Shown: positions 1 to 9,734, counted from the first letter of the stretch. The stretch is DNA of 64,000 bases from Anderseniella sp963700895 (GCA_963700895.1 CAVOZI010000016.1:310001-374000), one strand, 5' to 3'. Translations and numbers: made by a program. The notes: generated by a model not told the origin, from the sequence alone.

Positions 1-1000
1 CGCGGCCGAGCTTTTGCTGGGCGGCAACAACCTCGGCAGGTTCGGCCGTCGCATAGACCAGCTTGTCCGCCTCGACAGGTTGCGCCCGCAGCCATGCCCG
101 CGCGCCCTCGATCGCTTCACCGTTTGAGGCAAGCGCCACCGGGTCCAGTTTCCAGCTTGCCGCCGTCTTCGAATAAGCTGCTACCTGTGCCCTGGTCATC
201 GCCGAGCACGAGCCTGACAACACCAGCCGGCCCTTGGCTGTTTCAGGATGTTCGATGCCACCCGCAGCGGCATCGATCAGCCCGCGGGCCTCCAGCAGCC
301 TTGGCATGTCGAGCGCCAGCGCGCTGCCGCCCGTCACCAGAGCGAAGTCCTGCACGGCCGTGGCAATAGCCCCCAGGTCTTCCTGCCTGATTGCGTCCGG
401 CACCACGTGCGCCACGCCTTCGCCGGCCAGTTCTGCCAGCCGGCTGCGGGTGGCGTTCGCCCCTTGCGACACGACGCGCCAGGGCAGATGCCCCACGTTT
501 CCCTTCACCTGCGGCGCGAGCAGCCGCATCAGGTTCGAATCGCGCATCGGCGTTAGCGGGTGGTCCTTCATCGGGCTTTCCGCCAGCGGCACGTCGCCGA
601 CGAACAGGTTGCCCATGTAGATCGACCGGCCGTTCTCCGGAAACGCCGGGCAGTAGATGGTCTGCCTGGCGTCCAGCCTTTTCATCAGCGCTTCTGCCAC
701 CGGTCCGATATTGCCGTCCGGCGTCGAATCGAAGGTGGAGCAGTACTTCCAGTAGAGCTGCCGTGCGCCGCGGGCGAGCAGCCAGTCCGCCGCAGCCGAC
801 GTGATCGCAAGGGCCTCGGCCACCGGCTCTGTCCGGCACTTCAGCGCGATAACCTCGAACGGTGCGGCGGCATCATGCGGCTCACCCGCAGCAGGCACGC
901 CGATCCGCAGGCCCACCTTGTGGCCTGAGCGGGCAATGATCGCGGCAAGGTCGCTTGCCCCGGTGAAGTCGTCTGCAATGCACCCCAGTACCACGCTCAT
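1..1000 (-). CDS. otnK: 3-oxo-tetronate / four-carbon acid sugar kinase, OtnK family (3' end beyond window)
   Basis: The frame is open from the ATG at 1000 to the left edge, so about 333 residues are visible and the C-terminus lies outside the window. The protein opens with MSVVLGCIADDFTGASDLA, the hallmark start of the DUF1537 four-carbon acid sugar kinase family, and has WKYCSTFDSTPDGNIGP at about residues 80-96. The family phosphorylates four-carbon sugar acids such as 3-oxo-tetronate. The gene is divergent from a PfkB-type kinase with 88 bases between the starts, so the two may share a regulatory region. No frameshift is seen in the visible part. The family is well supported; the exact substrate is inference. 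Confidence 0.88.
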   Translation of the reverse strand, partial: MSVVLGCIADDFTGASDLAAIIARSGHKVGLRIGVPAAGEPHDAAAPFEVIALKCRTEPVAEALAITSAAADWLLARGARQLYWKYCSTFDSTPDGNIGPVAEALMKRLDARQTIYCPAFPENGRSIYMGNLFVGDVPLAESPMKDHPLTPMRDSNLMRLLAPQVKGNVGHLPWRVVSQGANATRSRLAELAGEGVAHVVPDAIRQEDLGAIATAVQDFALVTGGSALALDMPRLLEARGLIDAAAGGIEHPETAKGRLVLSGSCSAMTRAQVAAYSKTAASWKLDPVALASNGEAIEGARAWLRAQPVEADKLVYATAEPAEVVAAQQKLGR

Positions 1001-1088
1001 GCGTCCCCGCCTCTTGTATGCCTGATGGCCGCACGGCATGGTGCCGGGGCGCATCTAATTCCTCGAATCCGGCAAAGCATACAAATCC

Positions 1089-2190
1089 ATGGCACGCAAG
1101 GCACTGACCCTCGGCTCCGCCGTCATCGACATCATTGTCACCATCGAGCCCGACCGCATCGAGCAGATGCAGATGCGCAATGCCGACACCTCGTTCCTGC
1201 TGGTCGAGGAAGGCCGCAAGGTCGATGCCGAAAGCATCACCCGGCACATCGGCGGCGGCGGCGTCAACACCGCCGTGGCGCTGGCCCGGCTGGGCTTCGA
1301 CACCGCAACGCTGGTCAAGACCGGCGACGACCGCAACCGCGAGGACGTCACCACGCGGCTGGCGGAAGAAGGCGTCAGTCTCGACCATGTGCTGACGGAC
1401 CCCCGTCTCGCCACCGGTTCGTCGGTGCTGATTTCCTCGCACGACCGCAATGCCGGTATTTTCACGGCGCGCGGCGCCAACACTGCCCTCAAGCGCGAGG
1501 ATCTTGTCCAAAGCGCGTTCGAGCGCGATCTGGTGTTCGTCTCCGGCCTGTCCAACGAGTCCGCCGATTGCTTCCCGGACGTGGTGGAAATGGCTCATGC
1601 GGCAGGCAGCAAGGTTGCAGTCAACCCCGGCATCCGGCAGCTGTCGTCGCGGGCAGAAGGCTTCTTCGCCTGCCTTGCCAGGATTTCCATTCTCACCCTC
1701 AACCGCGTTGAGGCGGAGCAGCTCATTGCCCGCCTGATCGCGCAGGGCATCGCCGACCAGCAGGCGAAGTTGAAGCCCACCGGCAATCCAGCCTCGCTGA
1801 TCGACCGGGGGCTGACGGCGGGCGGCTTCACGCTGCCGTTCGATTCGTGGGTGCGCGCCATGACCTCGCTGGGGGTGGGCATGCTGGTGGTGACCAACGG
1901 CGCCGACGGCGCCTATGTCGGCACCCGCGAGGCGATCTGGCATTGCACCGTGCCGAAGGTGAAGGTCGCCGGTACGGCTGGCGCAGGCGATGCCTTCGCC
2001 TCCACCTTCGCAGGGCTGGTTAGCGTCAGGCGAAAGCGTGGAAGACGCCATCAAGGGCGCCACCTGCAATGCCGGTTCGGTGGTCAGCCACCTGGATACC
2101 CAGACCGGCCTGCTGACCCGCGACAGGCTGGCGGCGAGAGTCAAGCGCTATGAACCGAAGCTGAAGGTCACAAAGTGGGATTTAAGCTGA
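1089..2190 (+). CDS. PfkB/ribokinase-family carbohydrate kinase (one frameshift)
   Basis: The N-terminal half carries the PfkB substrate region GGGGVNTAVALARLGF (about residues 55-70), and the C-terminal half has the anion-hole and catalytic motif GTAGAGDAFAS (about 296-306), in which the Asp is the catalytic base. The family phosphorylates sugars or nucleosides with ATP. The frame breaks just after this motif: one extra G in the GGG at 2013-2015 must be dropped to read on as GWLASGESVEDAIKGATC and end at the TGA at 2188. Left uncorrected, the product has an unrelated Arg-rich tail. The gene is divergent from otnK, and its 3' end overlaps the radical SAM gene by nine bases, tail to tail. The substrate cannot be assigned. 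Confidence 0.8.
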
Positions 2191-3179
2191 GCAGCTTGCG
2201 CCGCCCAGCACGCAGAACTTGGCGCAATGCGGGTGATTGAGCTTGACCGCGCCGTCGCGGAAGTTGCCGCCGTCAGCCTTGAGCGAGGCCTCAAGCGTTG
2301 CCCCCATCTCGAAGGCGGGTCATAGGGCAGCAAGGTGCACGGCACGACCGCAGGCGCCTGCGCGCCCTTGCGCTTCACCACCATGCGGCTTGAGGCGCAC
2401 ATCTGCTGGTCGGGCCGCTTCGACAGGATGTCCCAGCAGGCGGTGGTGATTTCCGGCACGTCCTCGCGCTCGTTCATTTCGGGGAACAGCACCAGCTGGC
2501 CTGCATTGGCCGGGTCGATGCGCCAGCCGCGCGATGCGATCAGGTGGCCATAACCGGTTCGCGAATCCGTCTCGCTCTCGCCCCAGCAGGTGCGCCCGGC
2601 AATGGCAATGTTGAAGCCGTTGACGTCGAGCCAGTCCATGCCGGCCAGCGCCTTGTCCCACGTGCCGGCGCCGCGCTCCTTCTCGTGCAGTTCCCGGGTA
2701 TGGTGATCGAGGCTGACGCGCAGGGTGAACTTGCTGCCATGCTGCTCGTGCAGCGCCAGCAGGGCGTGGCGGACCTTTGGCCGCTGCATCGGCTGCATGG
2801 CGTTGGTCAGCACCAGCACCTCGTGGCCACGCACCAGGGCTGCTTCCATCATTGCCGCCATGTCCGGATTCATGAACGGTTCGCCCCCGGTAAAGGCGAT
2901 TTCTCTGGTGCCAAGCTTCAGAGTGTCGATCTCGTCAAGCAACGCCTCGAGTTCAGCCAGCCGGAAATACTCCAGCCGGTCATTGCTGGGCGAGCTTTCG
3001 ATATAGCAGTTGACGCAGGTAATGTTGCAAAGCGTGCCGGTATTGATCCACAGCGTGTCAAGCCGGGTCAGCGGTACGCTGGCGCGCGGCTCGCCCTTGG
3101 CGGTCACGTCCGGGTTGCGGAACTTCTCGGGATCGATCGGCCTGAAAGGCCTGGCGAGTTGCGTCGGAATTTCATTCAT
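2182..3179 (-). CDS. radical SAM domain protein (one frameshift near 2315)
   Basis: The sequence shows the radical SAM cluster motif C-N-I-T-C-V-N-C (CX3CX2C, about residues 52-59), which binds the 4Fe-4S cluster that cleaves S-adenosylmethionine, followed by the SAM-contacting GGEPFMNPD. A Cys-rich C-terminus, with a Cys near PCTLLPYDP and a terminal CAKFCVLGGASC, is reached only if one missing base near 2315 is restored; it looks like a SPASM/twitch-type auxiliary cluster region. As read, the frame instead runs into an unrelated Ser/Arg-rich tail. The start ATG lies at 3177-3179. The substrate is unknown, and neither the convergent sugar kinase nor the tRNA helps to assign one. Confidence 0.78.
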
Positions 3180-3242
3180 GGTGGGGGGAATTTAGCCGGT
3201 TGCCGGGCGCGGTGCATCCACAAACCCGGGGTGATAACGAGA

Positions 3243-3272
3243 TTGTCACCAGCCGTGTAAACGGTGTATGAG
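3243..3272 (+). promoter_or_regulatory. sigma-70-like promoter of the tRNA-Gly gene
   Basis: TTGTCA at 3243-3248 and TATGAG at 3267-3272 are separated by 18 bases and sit just upstream of the tRNA at 3286. Spacing and position fit a housekeeping promoter, but this was recognised by eye only. Confidence 0.5.
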
Positions 3273-3285
3273 CAGCCGGTGCGAG

Positions 3286-3359
3286 GCGGGTGTAGCTCAA
3301 TGGTAGAGCAGGAGCTTCCCAAGCTTAAGACGAGGGTTCGATTCCCTTCACCCGCTCCA
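3286..3359 (+). tRNA. tRNA-Gly (anticodon CCC)
   Basis: The 74-base cloverleaf has acceptor strands GCGGGTG and CACCCGC, D-stem GCTC/GAGC, anticodon loop TTCCCAA, T-arm GAGGG-TTCGATT-CCCTT, and an encoded CCA end. The loop places CCC at positions 34-36, so it reads GGG codons. The anticodon stem GGAGC/GCTTA holds a G-T wobble and a G-A mismatch at its outer end; this is weaker than usual and may reflect a base error. It stands alone between the radical SAM and glycosyltransferase genes. Confidence 0.93.
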
Positions 3360-3382
3360 TCTCCCGTGCTCCAGATACATTG

Positions 3383-5094
3383 TCATTCTGACTGGCGTGT
3401 GCGCTGCCGGAACACCCGGCTGATGCCGTGACGGGTCTTGTTCCAGTAGAACGGCGCACTGACGAGTTGCCACAGCGCCAGTCATCCGCCCACCGACACC
3501 AGCAGCCAGTATGCAGGCATGGTCAGCACCGACGGCATGAGCCGGGTCATGCGGCGGACATGCAGTGCCCTGAGGCCTGTCAGCATCGCCACGCCGTAGC
3601 CGGTGACCAGCACCATGATGGCCGCAGCGCGGTAAACCTGGTCCGCGATGCCGTCGATGGCGGCAGGGGCCAGCACGTGGTCATGCAGCAGCATCGCCAG
3701 GAACACCGGGTGCAGCAGGGCCGAGCCGATCATGCCGGCCATCAGCACCTGGGCGGTCAGGAACCCGGCAGTGCCCATGCCGCGCCAGGCGCCCAGCGGC
3801 GATTGCATGATCACCAGCCAGGTCTGCATCCAGCCTTTCAGCCAGCGCGACCGCTGGTGCAGCCAGTTGCCAAGCCGGCACTTGGCCTCCTCGAAGGTCG
3901 TCGAGTTCAGTACCTCGCTGCGATATCCCATGCGGGCGAGCCGAAGCCCCAGGTCCGCATCCTCGGTCACGTTCCATGCGTCCCAACCACCGGCAGTCCT
4001 GAGCGCCCTGTAACGGAAATGGTTCGACGTGCCGCCCAGCGGCAACGGCAGGCCGAACCGCGCCAGCAGCGGCAGCAGCAGGTCGAACAGGCTGGCATAC
4101 TCGATGGTGAATTGCCGGGTGAGCCAGTTCTCGTTGCTGTTGTAGTAGGCAAGCCGCGCCTGCAGGCAGGCGACTTCAGGCGGCGCGGCGGCGAAGCATT
4201 GCGCCGCCAGCCGCAACTGCATCGGCTGCGGAATGTCCTCCGCGTCGTAGATGGTCACCAGATCGCCGCGCGCAAACATCAGCCCGAGGTTCAGCGCGCG
4301 CGGCTTGGTTTGCGGCTTGCCGGCGGCAACGGTGATGACGTCAAAGCCGGTGCCGGCCACCAGCTGCGAGACCATCTTACGGGTCGGCAGGTCGTTCTCC
4401 TCCACCAGGATTTTCACGTCCAGCTTGCTGGCGGGATAGTTGAGCCGCTGCAGCGAAGCGATGATCTGTGACAGCACCCGCGTTTCGCCGAACAGCGGCA
4501 CCAGCACCGTGTAGACCGGCAGCGCGGTGTCATCGAGCCTCGGGCCTTCCGGCATGTGCGCCTTGCCCGGCATGAACAGGCTGGCGAGCTTGAAGCCGCT
4601 CACCGCCATGAACAGCAATGAAAACAATGTTATGGCCGTGAGCTTTGCTGCCTCCGGCAGCAGCAGGGCGAATGCCAGTGCAGCCGTCAGCGCAAGCATC
4701 AGCCACAACCGGGTCCACCAGCTGCCAGCCCTCGCGCCGAGCGCAGGGGCTGCCTGTCTGCCAGCCGGTGCGCCGCGAAATGCGCCAGACGCTTCCCGTC
4801 CTGCCGGAGTATGGCGTCGATGACGTCCTGCCGGCTTGCCTGCACGGTGACCACGTGGCCGGCCCGGCGGCACAGGTGTGCTGACCATGCATCCGTTGCC
4901 ACATGGGCCGTGCCTGCGCCAGGCAGCCGCAGGCAAAACCAGCCCTGGCGCATCAGCACCGCCAGCCCTGCCGTATCGAGGCGGCCAACCGCGTCCATCG
5001 TCGCGGTCCGGTCAAGCCACGTCGGGGGTGCCCGTTCCGGCAGCGCAACATCTGCAAGGCGGCGGGGAGCAACGGATGCTGCTGGACTGCTCAT
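3383..5094 (-). CDS. membrane-anchored family 2 glycosyltransferase (frameshift plus in-frame TGA)
   Basis: The protein has an N-terminal domain (about 110 residues, including RQDVIDAILRQDG), two membrane segments, and a GT2 catalytic domain. The catalytic domain shows VYTVLVPLFGE, the D-x-D-like YDAEDIPQP, and the QxxRW-type motif QRSRWLKGW, followed by C-terminal membrane helices. Such enzymes add sugars processively at the inner membrane. Two defects occur. A missing base near 4740 separates the N-terminal domain from the rest. At 3482-3484 an in-frame TGA stands where Trp is expected, and the same frame continues LALWQLVSAPFYWNKTRHGI, matching the family's usual C-terminus, to a stop at 3383. 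The start ATG at 5094 was chosen over a possible ATG at 5121. The polysaccharide made is unknown. Confidence 0.75.
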
Positions 5095-5243
5095 CGGGTC
5101 GGATTGTTGCCCCTGCATTTGCCGTTGCCACCAGCTTGCCGGTTCAAAAAGTGACCAAAAGTAAATCACGCTGCCCTTTCCCTGACAACGCAATTCCGTT
5201 ATCCGGTTGGAGGTGTTAAACCGGCGGCAGTCGGAGCGGGGGA

Positions 5244-6101
5244 TTGGTCTTGGGCCTTGCGGCGCGTTTGATGCGGATCTGGTGCCTGGCAGTGCTGATG
5301 TTGCCGGGCGCCGCGATGTTGCCGGTCTCGGCGCAAGTTGCCGAGGTTCCGGAGTTCCGGCAGCCCGGTACTGCCGACGTGTCGGCTTCGTTGCGCAAGG
5401 TGCGCGCGATCCGCTTCGCCATCGACGAGACCATGCCACCGTTCTCCTACCGCAATGCCGATGGCGCGCTCACCGGCTTTGTCCCGATCCTGCTTGACGC
5501 CATGTGCAAGGATCTCAAGCTGTCCTGCGAGTTCCTCACCAGAAGCCAGTCCGCCGCACTGGCAAGCCTGGATGCTGGCGACGTGGACGCAATTGTGAGC
5601 TTCACCGGGCCGGACCAGGCCGACCTCAGCCGGCATGACTTCACCCGGCCCTTCCTGCGCTCGTTCAGCCGGTTCGCCACCCGCATTGCCAGCCCGATCG
5701 GCGGCATCACCCAGCGCGACCTGGCCGGCAAGCGGGTCGGCGTGCGCGCCGGCACCCGTCAGGAGCAGTTCTTGCAGCGCTATTATCCCCGTTCAGCCAT
5801 TGTCAGCTTCGACAGCCACGAGGAGATGCAGGAGGCTCTTCGCCTTGCCCGCATCGACGCCCTGTTCGACGACGCTTTCCGGTTGATGTTCTGGTTCCAG
5901 GGCGAAGCCTCGCGTGGCTGCTGTGATTTTCTGGGCCGTGGTTTTGGCCCCGGCACCGGCGTCTCCGGCAGCGTGACCTTCATGGTGCGAAAGTCTGATG
6001 CCGACATCCGCAAGGTCATCAATCATGGTCTCGACCGGATGCAGTCTTCGGGCGGGTTTGCCGGCGTTTATGTGCGCTTCTTTCCTGCTTCCCCGTACTG
6101 A
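5244..6101 (+). CDS. extracellular solute-binding protein, family 3 (amino-acid ABC type)
   Basis: A short hydrophobic signal peptide ending near LPVSAQ is followed by a family 3 binding-protein fold: IRFAIDETMPPFSYRN, then GFVPILLDAMCKDLKL and DAIVSFTGPDQADL. These proteins capture polar amino acids or related ligands in the periplasm. A TTG start at 5244 is suggested by GGAG seven bases upstream; the ATG at 5271 is the alternative. No permease or ATPase gene lies nearby, so this may be an orphan binding protein or a sensor. It is followed after five bases by a hydrolase gene, probably co-transcribed. Confidence 0.75.
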   Translation: MVLGLAARLMRIWCLAVLMLPGAAMLPVSAQVAEVPEFRQPGTADVSASLRKVRAIRFAIDETMPPFSYRNADGALTGFVPILLDAMCKDLKLSCEFLTRSQSAALASLDAGDVDAIVSFTGPDQADLSRHDFTRPFLRSFSRFATRIASPIGGITQRDLAGKRVGVRAGTRQEQFLQRYYPRSAIVSFDSHEEMQEALRLARIDALFDDAFRLMFWFQGEASRGCCDFLGRGFGPGTGVSGSVTFMVRKSDADIRKVINHGLDRMQSSGGFAGVYVRFFPASPY

Positions 6102-6106
6102 TTGCC

Positions 6107-6751
6107 ATGCCCGCTGCTGTCGCTGCCCAAATCCTTCACGACGGCCCCGCCGCCGGGCCGCAACTGGTGCTGGCCCATGGCGCGGGCGCACCAATGGATT
6201 CCGGCTTCATGCAGGCCATGGCCGGCCTGCTGGCCGCGCGCGGCGTTCATGTCATCCGCTTCGAGTTCGCCTACATGGCTGCGCGGCGGTCAGGTGGCGG
6301 CCGCAAGCCACCCCCGCGCATGCCGCAACTGCTGCAGGAATATCGCGCCGTTCTCGCCGGGCTGGGTGCACGGCCGGTTTTCATTGGCGGCAAGTCAATG
6401 GGCGGGCGCGCGGCCTCCATGCTGGCGGCTGAGCCTGATGCGCCGGGCAATATCGCCGGGCTGGTTTGCCTCGGTTATCCATTTCATCCGCCCGGCAAGC
6501 CTGACCAGTTGCGAACAGCTCACCTCGGTGACGTCGGTTGCCCTGCGCTGATCGTGCAGGGGGAGCGAGACCCGTTCGGTGCCATTGATGAGGTCGCGGC
6601 GTTCGATTTGCCCGCCGGGATCGGCGTGCACTGGTGTCCGGCAGGCAACCATGATCTCGAGCCCCCGAAGCGGTCCGGCCATACTGCTCAGGCAAACTGG
6701 CAGATGGCGGCCGATGCCATCTCCGCTTTCGTGATGTCGGTCAGGGTTTAA
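6107..6751 (+). CDS. alpha/beta hydrolase of the KANL3/Tex30 type
   Basis: The 214-residue protein has LVLAHGAGAPMDSGFM (oxyanion region), the nucleophile elbow GGKSMGGRAAS with its serine, LIVQGERDPFG carrying the likely catalytic Asp, and GNHDLEPPKRSG carrying the likely His. This order matches the Tex30/KANL3-like dienelactone-hydrolase relatives in bacteria. The substrate is unknown. It starts five bases after the binding-protein gene and is followed by a long hairpin. Confidence 0.8.
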   Translation: MPAAVAAQILHDGPAAGPQLVLAHGAGAPMDSGFMQAMAGLLAARGVHVIRFEFAYMAARRSGGGRKPPPRMPQLLQEYRAVLAGLGARPVFIGGKSMGGRAASMLAAEPDAPGNIAGLVCLGYPFHPPGKPDQLRTAHLGDVGCPALIVQGERDPFGAIDEVAAFDLPAGIGVHWCPAGNHDLEPPKRSGHTAQANWQMAADAISAFVMSVRV

Positions 6752-6771
6752 CCCGGGGCCGCAGCGAAGTA

Positions 6772-6810
6772 AGGGATGCAGGGTCCGGGGGTACAACACC
6801 CTGCATCCCT
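6772..6810 (+). terminator. 13-bp perfect hairpin after the hydrolase gene
   Basis: AGGGATGCAGGGT at 6772-6784 is exactly complementary to ACCCTGCATCCCT at 6798-6810, with a 13-base loop. No T-run follows, so it may be a 3'-end stabilising hairpin or a Rho-dependent end rather than a classic intrinsic terminator. Confidence 0.55.
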
Positions 6811-7019
6811 ATTGGTCGCATCAGCCGCCCACTGGTTTGGGTGCGTGTACCTCTGCTTCCAATTTCCTGTTGTCCTGCGGCGCCGGAGCCGTTCTTGTTG
6901 AGGATGTTCTAGCGGTTGCCTGGTCTGGCCGATGTGCGCTTCGTCACATTGCGCAGAATCCGCCGCTATCCTGATCGTTGCAGTTGCAAAACTTTCCGTA
7001 ACCGCACATCATCACCGCC

Positions 7020-7703
7020 GTGGATGAGTTGAGGGACATTCCGCTGTTTTCAGGCCTTGCCGACGGTGACGCCCGCCGGCTCGCGGTGCATTGCGTCTGG
7101 CGCAGCGTGGCCGAAAACGAACTCATCATCGACTACGAGGACGATACCGCCGAAGTGCTGTTCGTGGTTGAAGGCCGGGTGCGGGTGCTGCTGCGCACGG
7201 CGGCAGGCCGCGAGGTGATCCTCGACGACATGACGATCGGCCAGTATTTCGGCGAGATGGCGGCGATTGACGGGCAGCCCCGCTCCGCCAACGTGACCGC
7301 CTTGGAGAAGACCCGCATCTGCGCCATGCCGGACGCCATCTTCCGCGAAGCCTGTACGTCCATTCCGGCGGTTGGCCTGTCGGTTCTCAAGATGCTGGCG
7401 GGCCGGGTTCGCACCCTCAACCAGCGCCTGAGCGAATACGCCTTCCTCACCGCAAAGCAGCGGTTGTGCGCCGAACTGCTGCGGCTGTCGCGCCCTCGCA
7501 TGGGCAAGGACAGCCAGCGCATCGTGACGCCGCCGCCGCTGCAGCGCGAACTGGCAGACCGCATTTCCACCCAGCGCGAGGTGGTCACCCGCGAACTGGC
7601 CGCGCTTGCCCGCAAGGGCATCGTCGAGAAGACGCGAGGCGGACTTGTCATCGCCGAGCCGGAGAACCTGCACGCCTTCATCGCCGAGGCGATGTCGAAG
7701 TAA
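7020..7703 (+). CDS. Crp/Fnr-family transcriptional regulator
   Basis: The 227-residue protein has an N-terminal cyclic-nucleotide-binding fold (IPLFSGL, GQYFGEMAAIDGQPRSANV at about residues 77-95) and a C-terminal helix-turn-helix with RISTQREVVTRELAALARKG. The GEMAAIDGQPRSA stretch resembles the cAMP-binding phosphate cassette. No N-terminal cysteine cluster is present, so it is not an oxygen-sensing FNR. It starts with GTG. It stands alone between a hairpin and a convergent hydrolase gene; targets cannot be inferred. Confidence 0.88.
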   Translation: MDELRDIPLFSGLADGDARRLAVHCVWRSVAENELIIDYEDDTAEVLFVVEGRVRVLLRTAAGREVILDDMTIGQYFGEMAAIDGQPRSANVTALEKTRICAMPDAIFREACTSIPAVGLSVLKMLAGRVRTLNQRLSEYAFLTAKQRLCAELLRLSRPRMGKDSQRIVTPPPLQRELADRISTQREVVTRELAALARKGIVEKTRGGLVIAEPENLHAFIAEAMSK

Positions 7704-7718
7704 CGGCCTGGTTGTTGT

Positions 7719-9734
7719 TCACAGCAGGTCGCGCTCGATCTCCTCGGCAAAGTCGCGCTCGAACACCAGCTTGTCGTTGAGATAGGCCTCGATCCGCGCC
7801 GTGAGGTGGAAGTGCGTCCGCGACGAAGTCATCGCCGAGAACGTCTCGGTGCGCACATGAGCGTCATCCCGGATCATCTCCTCGGTCCAGTGCGTGGTCA
7901 TCTTTGCCGATAGCGGATCATCCGGATGGATCGTGTGGGTTTCACGGCCCACACCGCCGGACACGAGCCCGTGGCTGGCCTCCCGGTACATGCCGAAGTC
8001 ATCGACGATTTCCAGCGTGATCGCGCCCGTGTCCGGGTCTTCCGTCTGCTCGCGCTTGTGGAACTCGGGCCGCATTTCGTCGAGCCTGACCGGCGGTGCG
8101 CTGACCGGTTCGGGGAAGGATGGTTCTTTCTCTCCCGGCATGGGCGAACGGGCAGGCACCGTCAGCCACGAGCGCGCGGCGTGAACCGTGAGCGTCACCG
8201 GCTCCGGCGCCGGCCACATCATCGGCCAGTAGGCGGTGGCGATCGACAGCCTCAGCCGGTGGCCCCTTGGCAGACGCCAGGCGATGTCGTCGAGCTTGAT
8301 GCGGGCGAAATAACGCTCGCCGGGCTCCAGCGCTTCCGGGTGCTCATGGCTGGCGATGTGGGTGAGGTTCTGCAGCGCATAGGTGATGCGGGTAACCTGC
8401 CCATCGGGCCGCACGTCGTTTAGCCGCACCGCAACGTGCGCCACCGGCCTGTCGCTGCTGAACTCCAGCTCCAGTTCCGGCGCCCCCACGATGTCCAGGT
8501 CCATGCCAAGCGGCGGGGTATCGAAGGTCAGCGAGCCGGCATCGTCGCGCGACTGGTCGCCGGCAAACTCCGGCCCCAGCCAGATCACGCAAAACTCGCC
8601 GCCATCCCGGCCGGTTGTCTGGGGCGAGCAGATGCCGAGTGCGGTCTCCTCGCCCGGTTCCGGCGACAGGCCGCCCGGCGTCAGGTAAAGCCGGTTCGGT
8701 TCGGTCAGCCCTCCCGGCCAGGCGCCTTCGGCTATCCAGCGGCCCGGCAGGTGGGCGGGCAGGCCCTGCGGCGGGTAACTCTCCATTATGTAGGCGCGCA
8801 CCACCGGGTCACGCAGCACGCCTGTAGACTCGCCCTTGAGCCAGAAATCCCACCACCTGAGCGCCTCCTGCAGGAACCCGATGCGCGGTTCGGGCACGGC
8901 GAAGTGCGGATACTTGTGGGTCCATGGCCCGATGATCGCCCTGACCGGTGAGGTCAGGCCGTTGATCATTCGGGGGATAGCGTTGGAGTAGGCGTCGTTC
9001 CAGCCGCCGACCGCCAGCACGGCAGCCTTGATGCGGGAATAGTCCTCGCAGACGGACCCGTGCTTCCAGTAGCCGTCGCGGCGCTGGTGCTTCAGCCACC
9101 GCGCTGCCAGGAAGGGCTCGGCTTCAAGCCGCGCCATCCACGCGTCGTACCACTTGCCGCCATATAGCAACGGGTCGGGCGCGCGCGACGAATAGGCCAG
9201 CATGGTCGCCCCCCAGCCCAGGTTCTCGTTCAGCAGACAGCCGCCCTTGTAGTGGATGTCGTCGGCATAGCGGTCGTCGGTCGAGCACAGGGTGATGATG
9301 GCCTTCAGGGGTTCGGGCTCCAGCGCGGCGATCTGCAGGCCGTTGAAGCCGCCCCACGAGATGCCCATCATGCCCACCTTGCCGGTACACCAGCCTTGCG
9401 CGGCGATCCAGTTGATCACCTCCACCCCGTCGGCGAGTTCCTGTTCGCTGTATTCGTCTTCCAGAACCCCGTCCGCCTCGCCGCAGCCGCGCATGTCGAC
9501 GCGCACGCAGGCATAGCCGTGGCCGGCGAAATAGGGGTGGGTCAGGTGATCTCGCACGATGGTGCCATCGCGCTTGCGATAGGGCAGGTACTCGAGGATT
9601 GCCGGCACGGGATCAGTCCCGGCGTCTTCCGGCAGCCAGATCCGCGCCGCCAGCCGGCAGCCGTCGGAGAGCGTGATCCACTCGTTCTCGATTTCCCGTA
9701 CGGCGCGGGGAAACTGGTCGATGACGGCGCTCAT
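7719..9734 (-). CDS. CocE/NonD-family hydrolase (X-Pro dipeptidyl-peptidase S15-like)
   Basis: The 671-residue protein matches the family in length and layout. It has an N-terminal alpha/beta hydrolase with YLPYRKRDGT, RVDMRGCGEADG, the nucleophile motif GMMGISWGGFNG and a likely acid at GGWNDAYS, then the C-terminal jelly-roll domain (DLDIVGAPELELEFSSD, RIKLDDIAWRLPRGHRLRLSI region). Family members cleave esters or acyl-proline peptides. The ATG overlaps the stop of the upstream esterase gene by four bases (ATGA), so the two are translationally coupled. The real substrate is unknown. Confidence 0.88.
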   Translation of the reverse strand: MSAVIDQFPRAVREIENEWITLSDGCRLAARIWLPEDAGTDPVPAILEYLPYRKRDGTIVRDHLTHPYFAGHGYACVRVDMRGCGEADGVLEDEYSEQELADGVEVINWIAAQGWCTGKVGMMGISWGGFNGLQIAALEPEPLKAIITLCSTDDRYADDIHYKGGCLLNENLGWGATMLAYSSRAPDPLLYGGKWYDAWMARLEAEPFLAARWLKHQRRDGYWKHGSVCEDYSRIKAAVLAVGGWNDAYSNAIPRMINGLTSPVRAIIGPWTHKYPHFAVPEPRIGFLQEALRWWDFWLKGESTGVLRDPVVRAYIMESYPPQGLPAHLPGRWIAEGAWPGGLTEPNRLYLTPGGLSPEPGEETALGICSPQTTGRDGGEFCVIWLGPEFAGDQSRDDAGSLTFDTPPLGMDLDIVGAPELELEFSSDRPVAHVAVRLNDVRPDGQVTRITYALQNLTHIASHEHPEALEPGERYFARIKLDDIAWRLPRGHRLRLSIATAYWPMMWPAPEPVTLTVHAARSWLTVPARSPMPGEKEPSFPEPVSAPPVRLDEMRPEFHKREQTEDPDTGAITLEIVDDFGMYREASHGLVSGGVGRETHTIHPDDPLSAKMTTHWTEEMIRDDAHVRTETFSAMTSSRTHFHLTARIEAYLNDKLVFERDFAEEIERDLL

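Noticed and set aside
882..2144. Long open frame on the minus strand opposite the PfkB kinase
   Set aside because: It is a shadow: its protein is Arg/His/Gly-rich with no family motif, while both real genes (otnK and the kinase) explain the region.
3482..3484. Selenocysteine or TGA-as-Trp recoding
   Set aside because: TGA ends many genes normally here (argF, phoB, cpaA), no SECIS-like hairpin was seen, and the window is full of base errors.
3428..4471. Plus-strand open frame of about 347 codons opposite the glycosyltransferase
   Set aside because: The composition (His, Gln and Arg-rich) is typical of antisense frames in GC-rich DNA, and the opposite frame has clear GT2 motifs.
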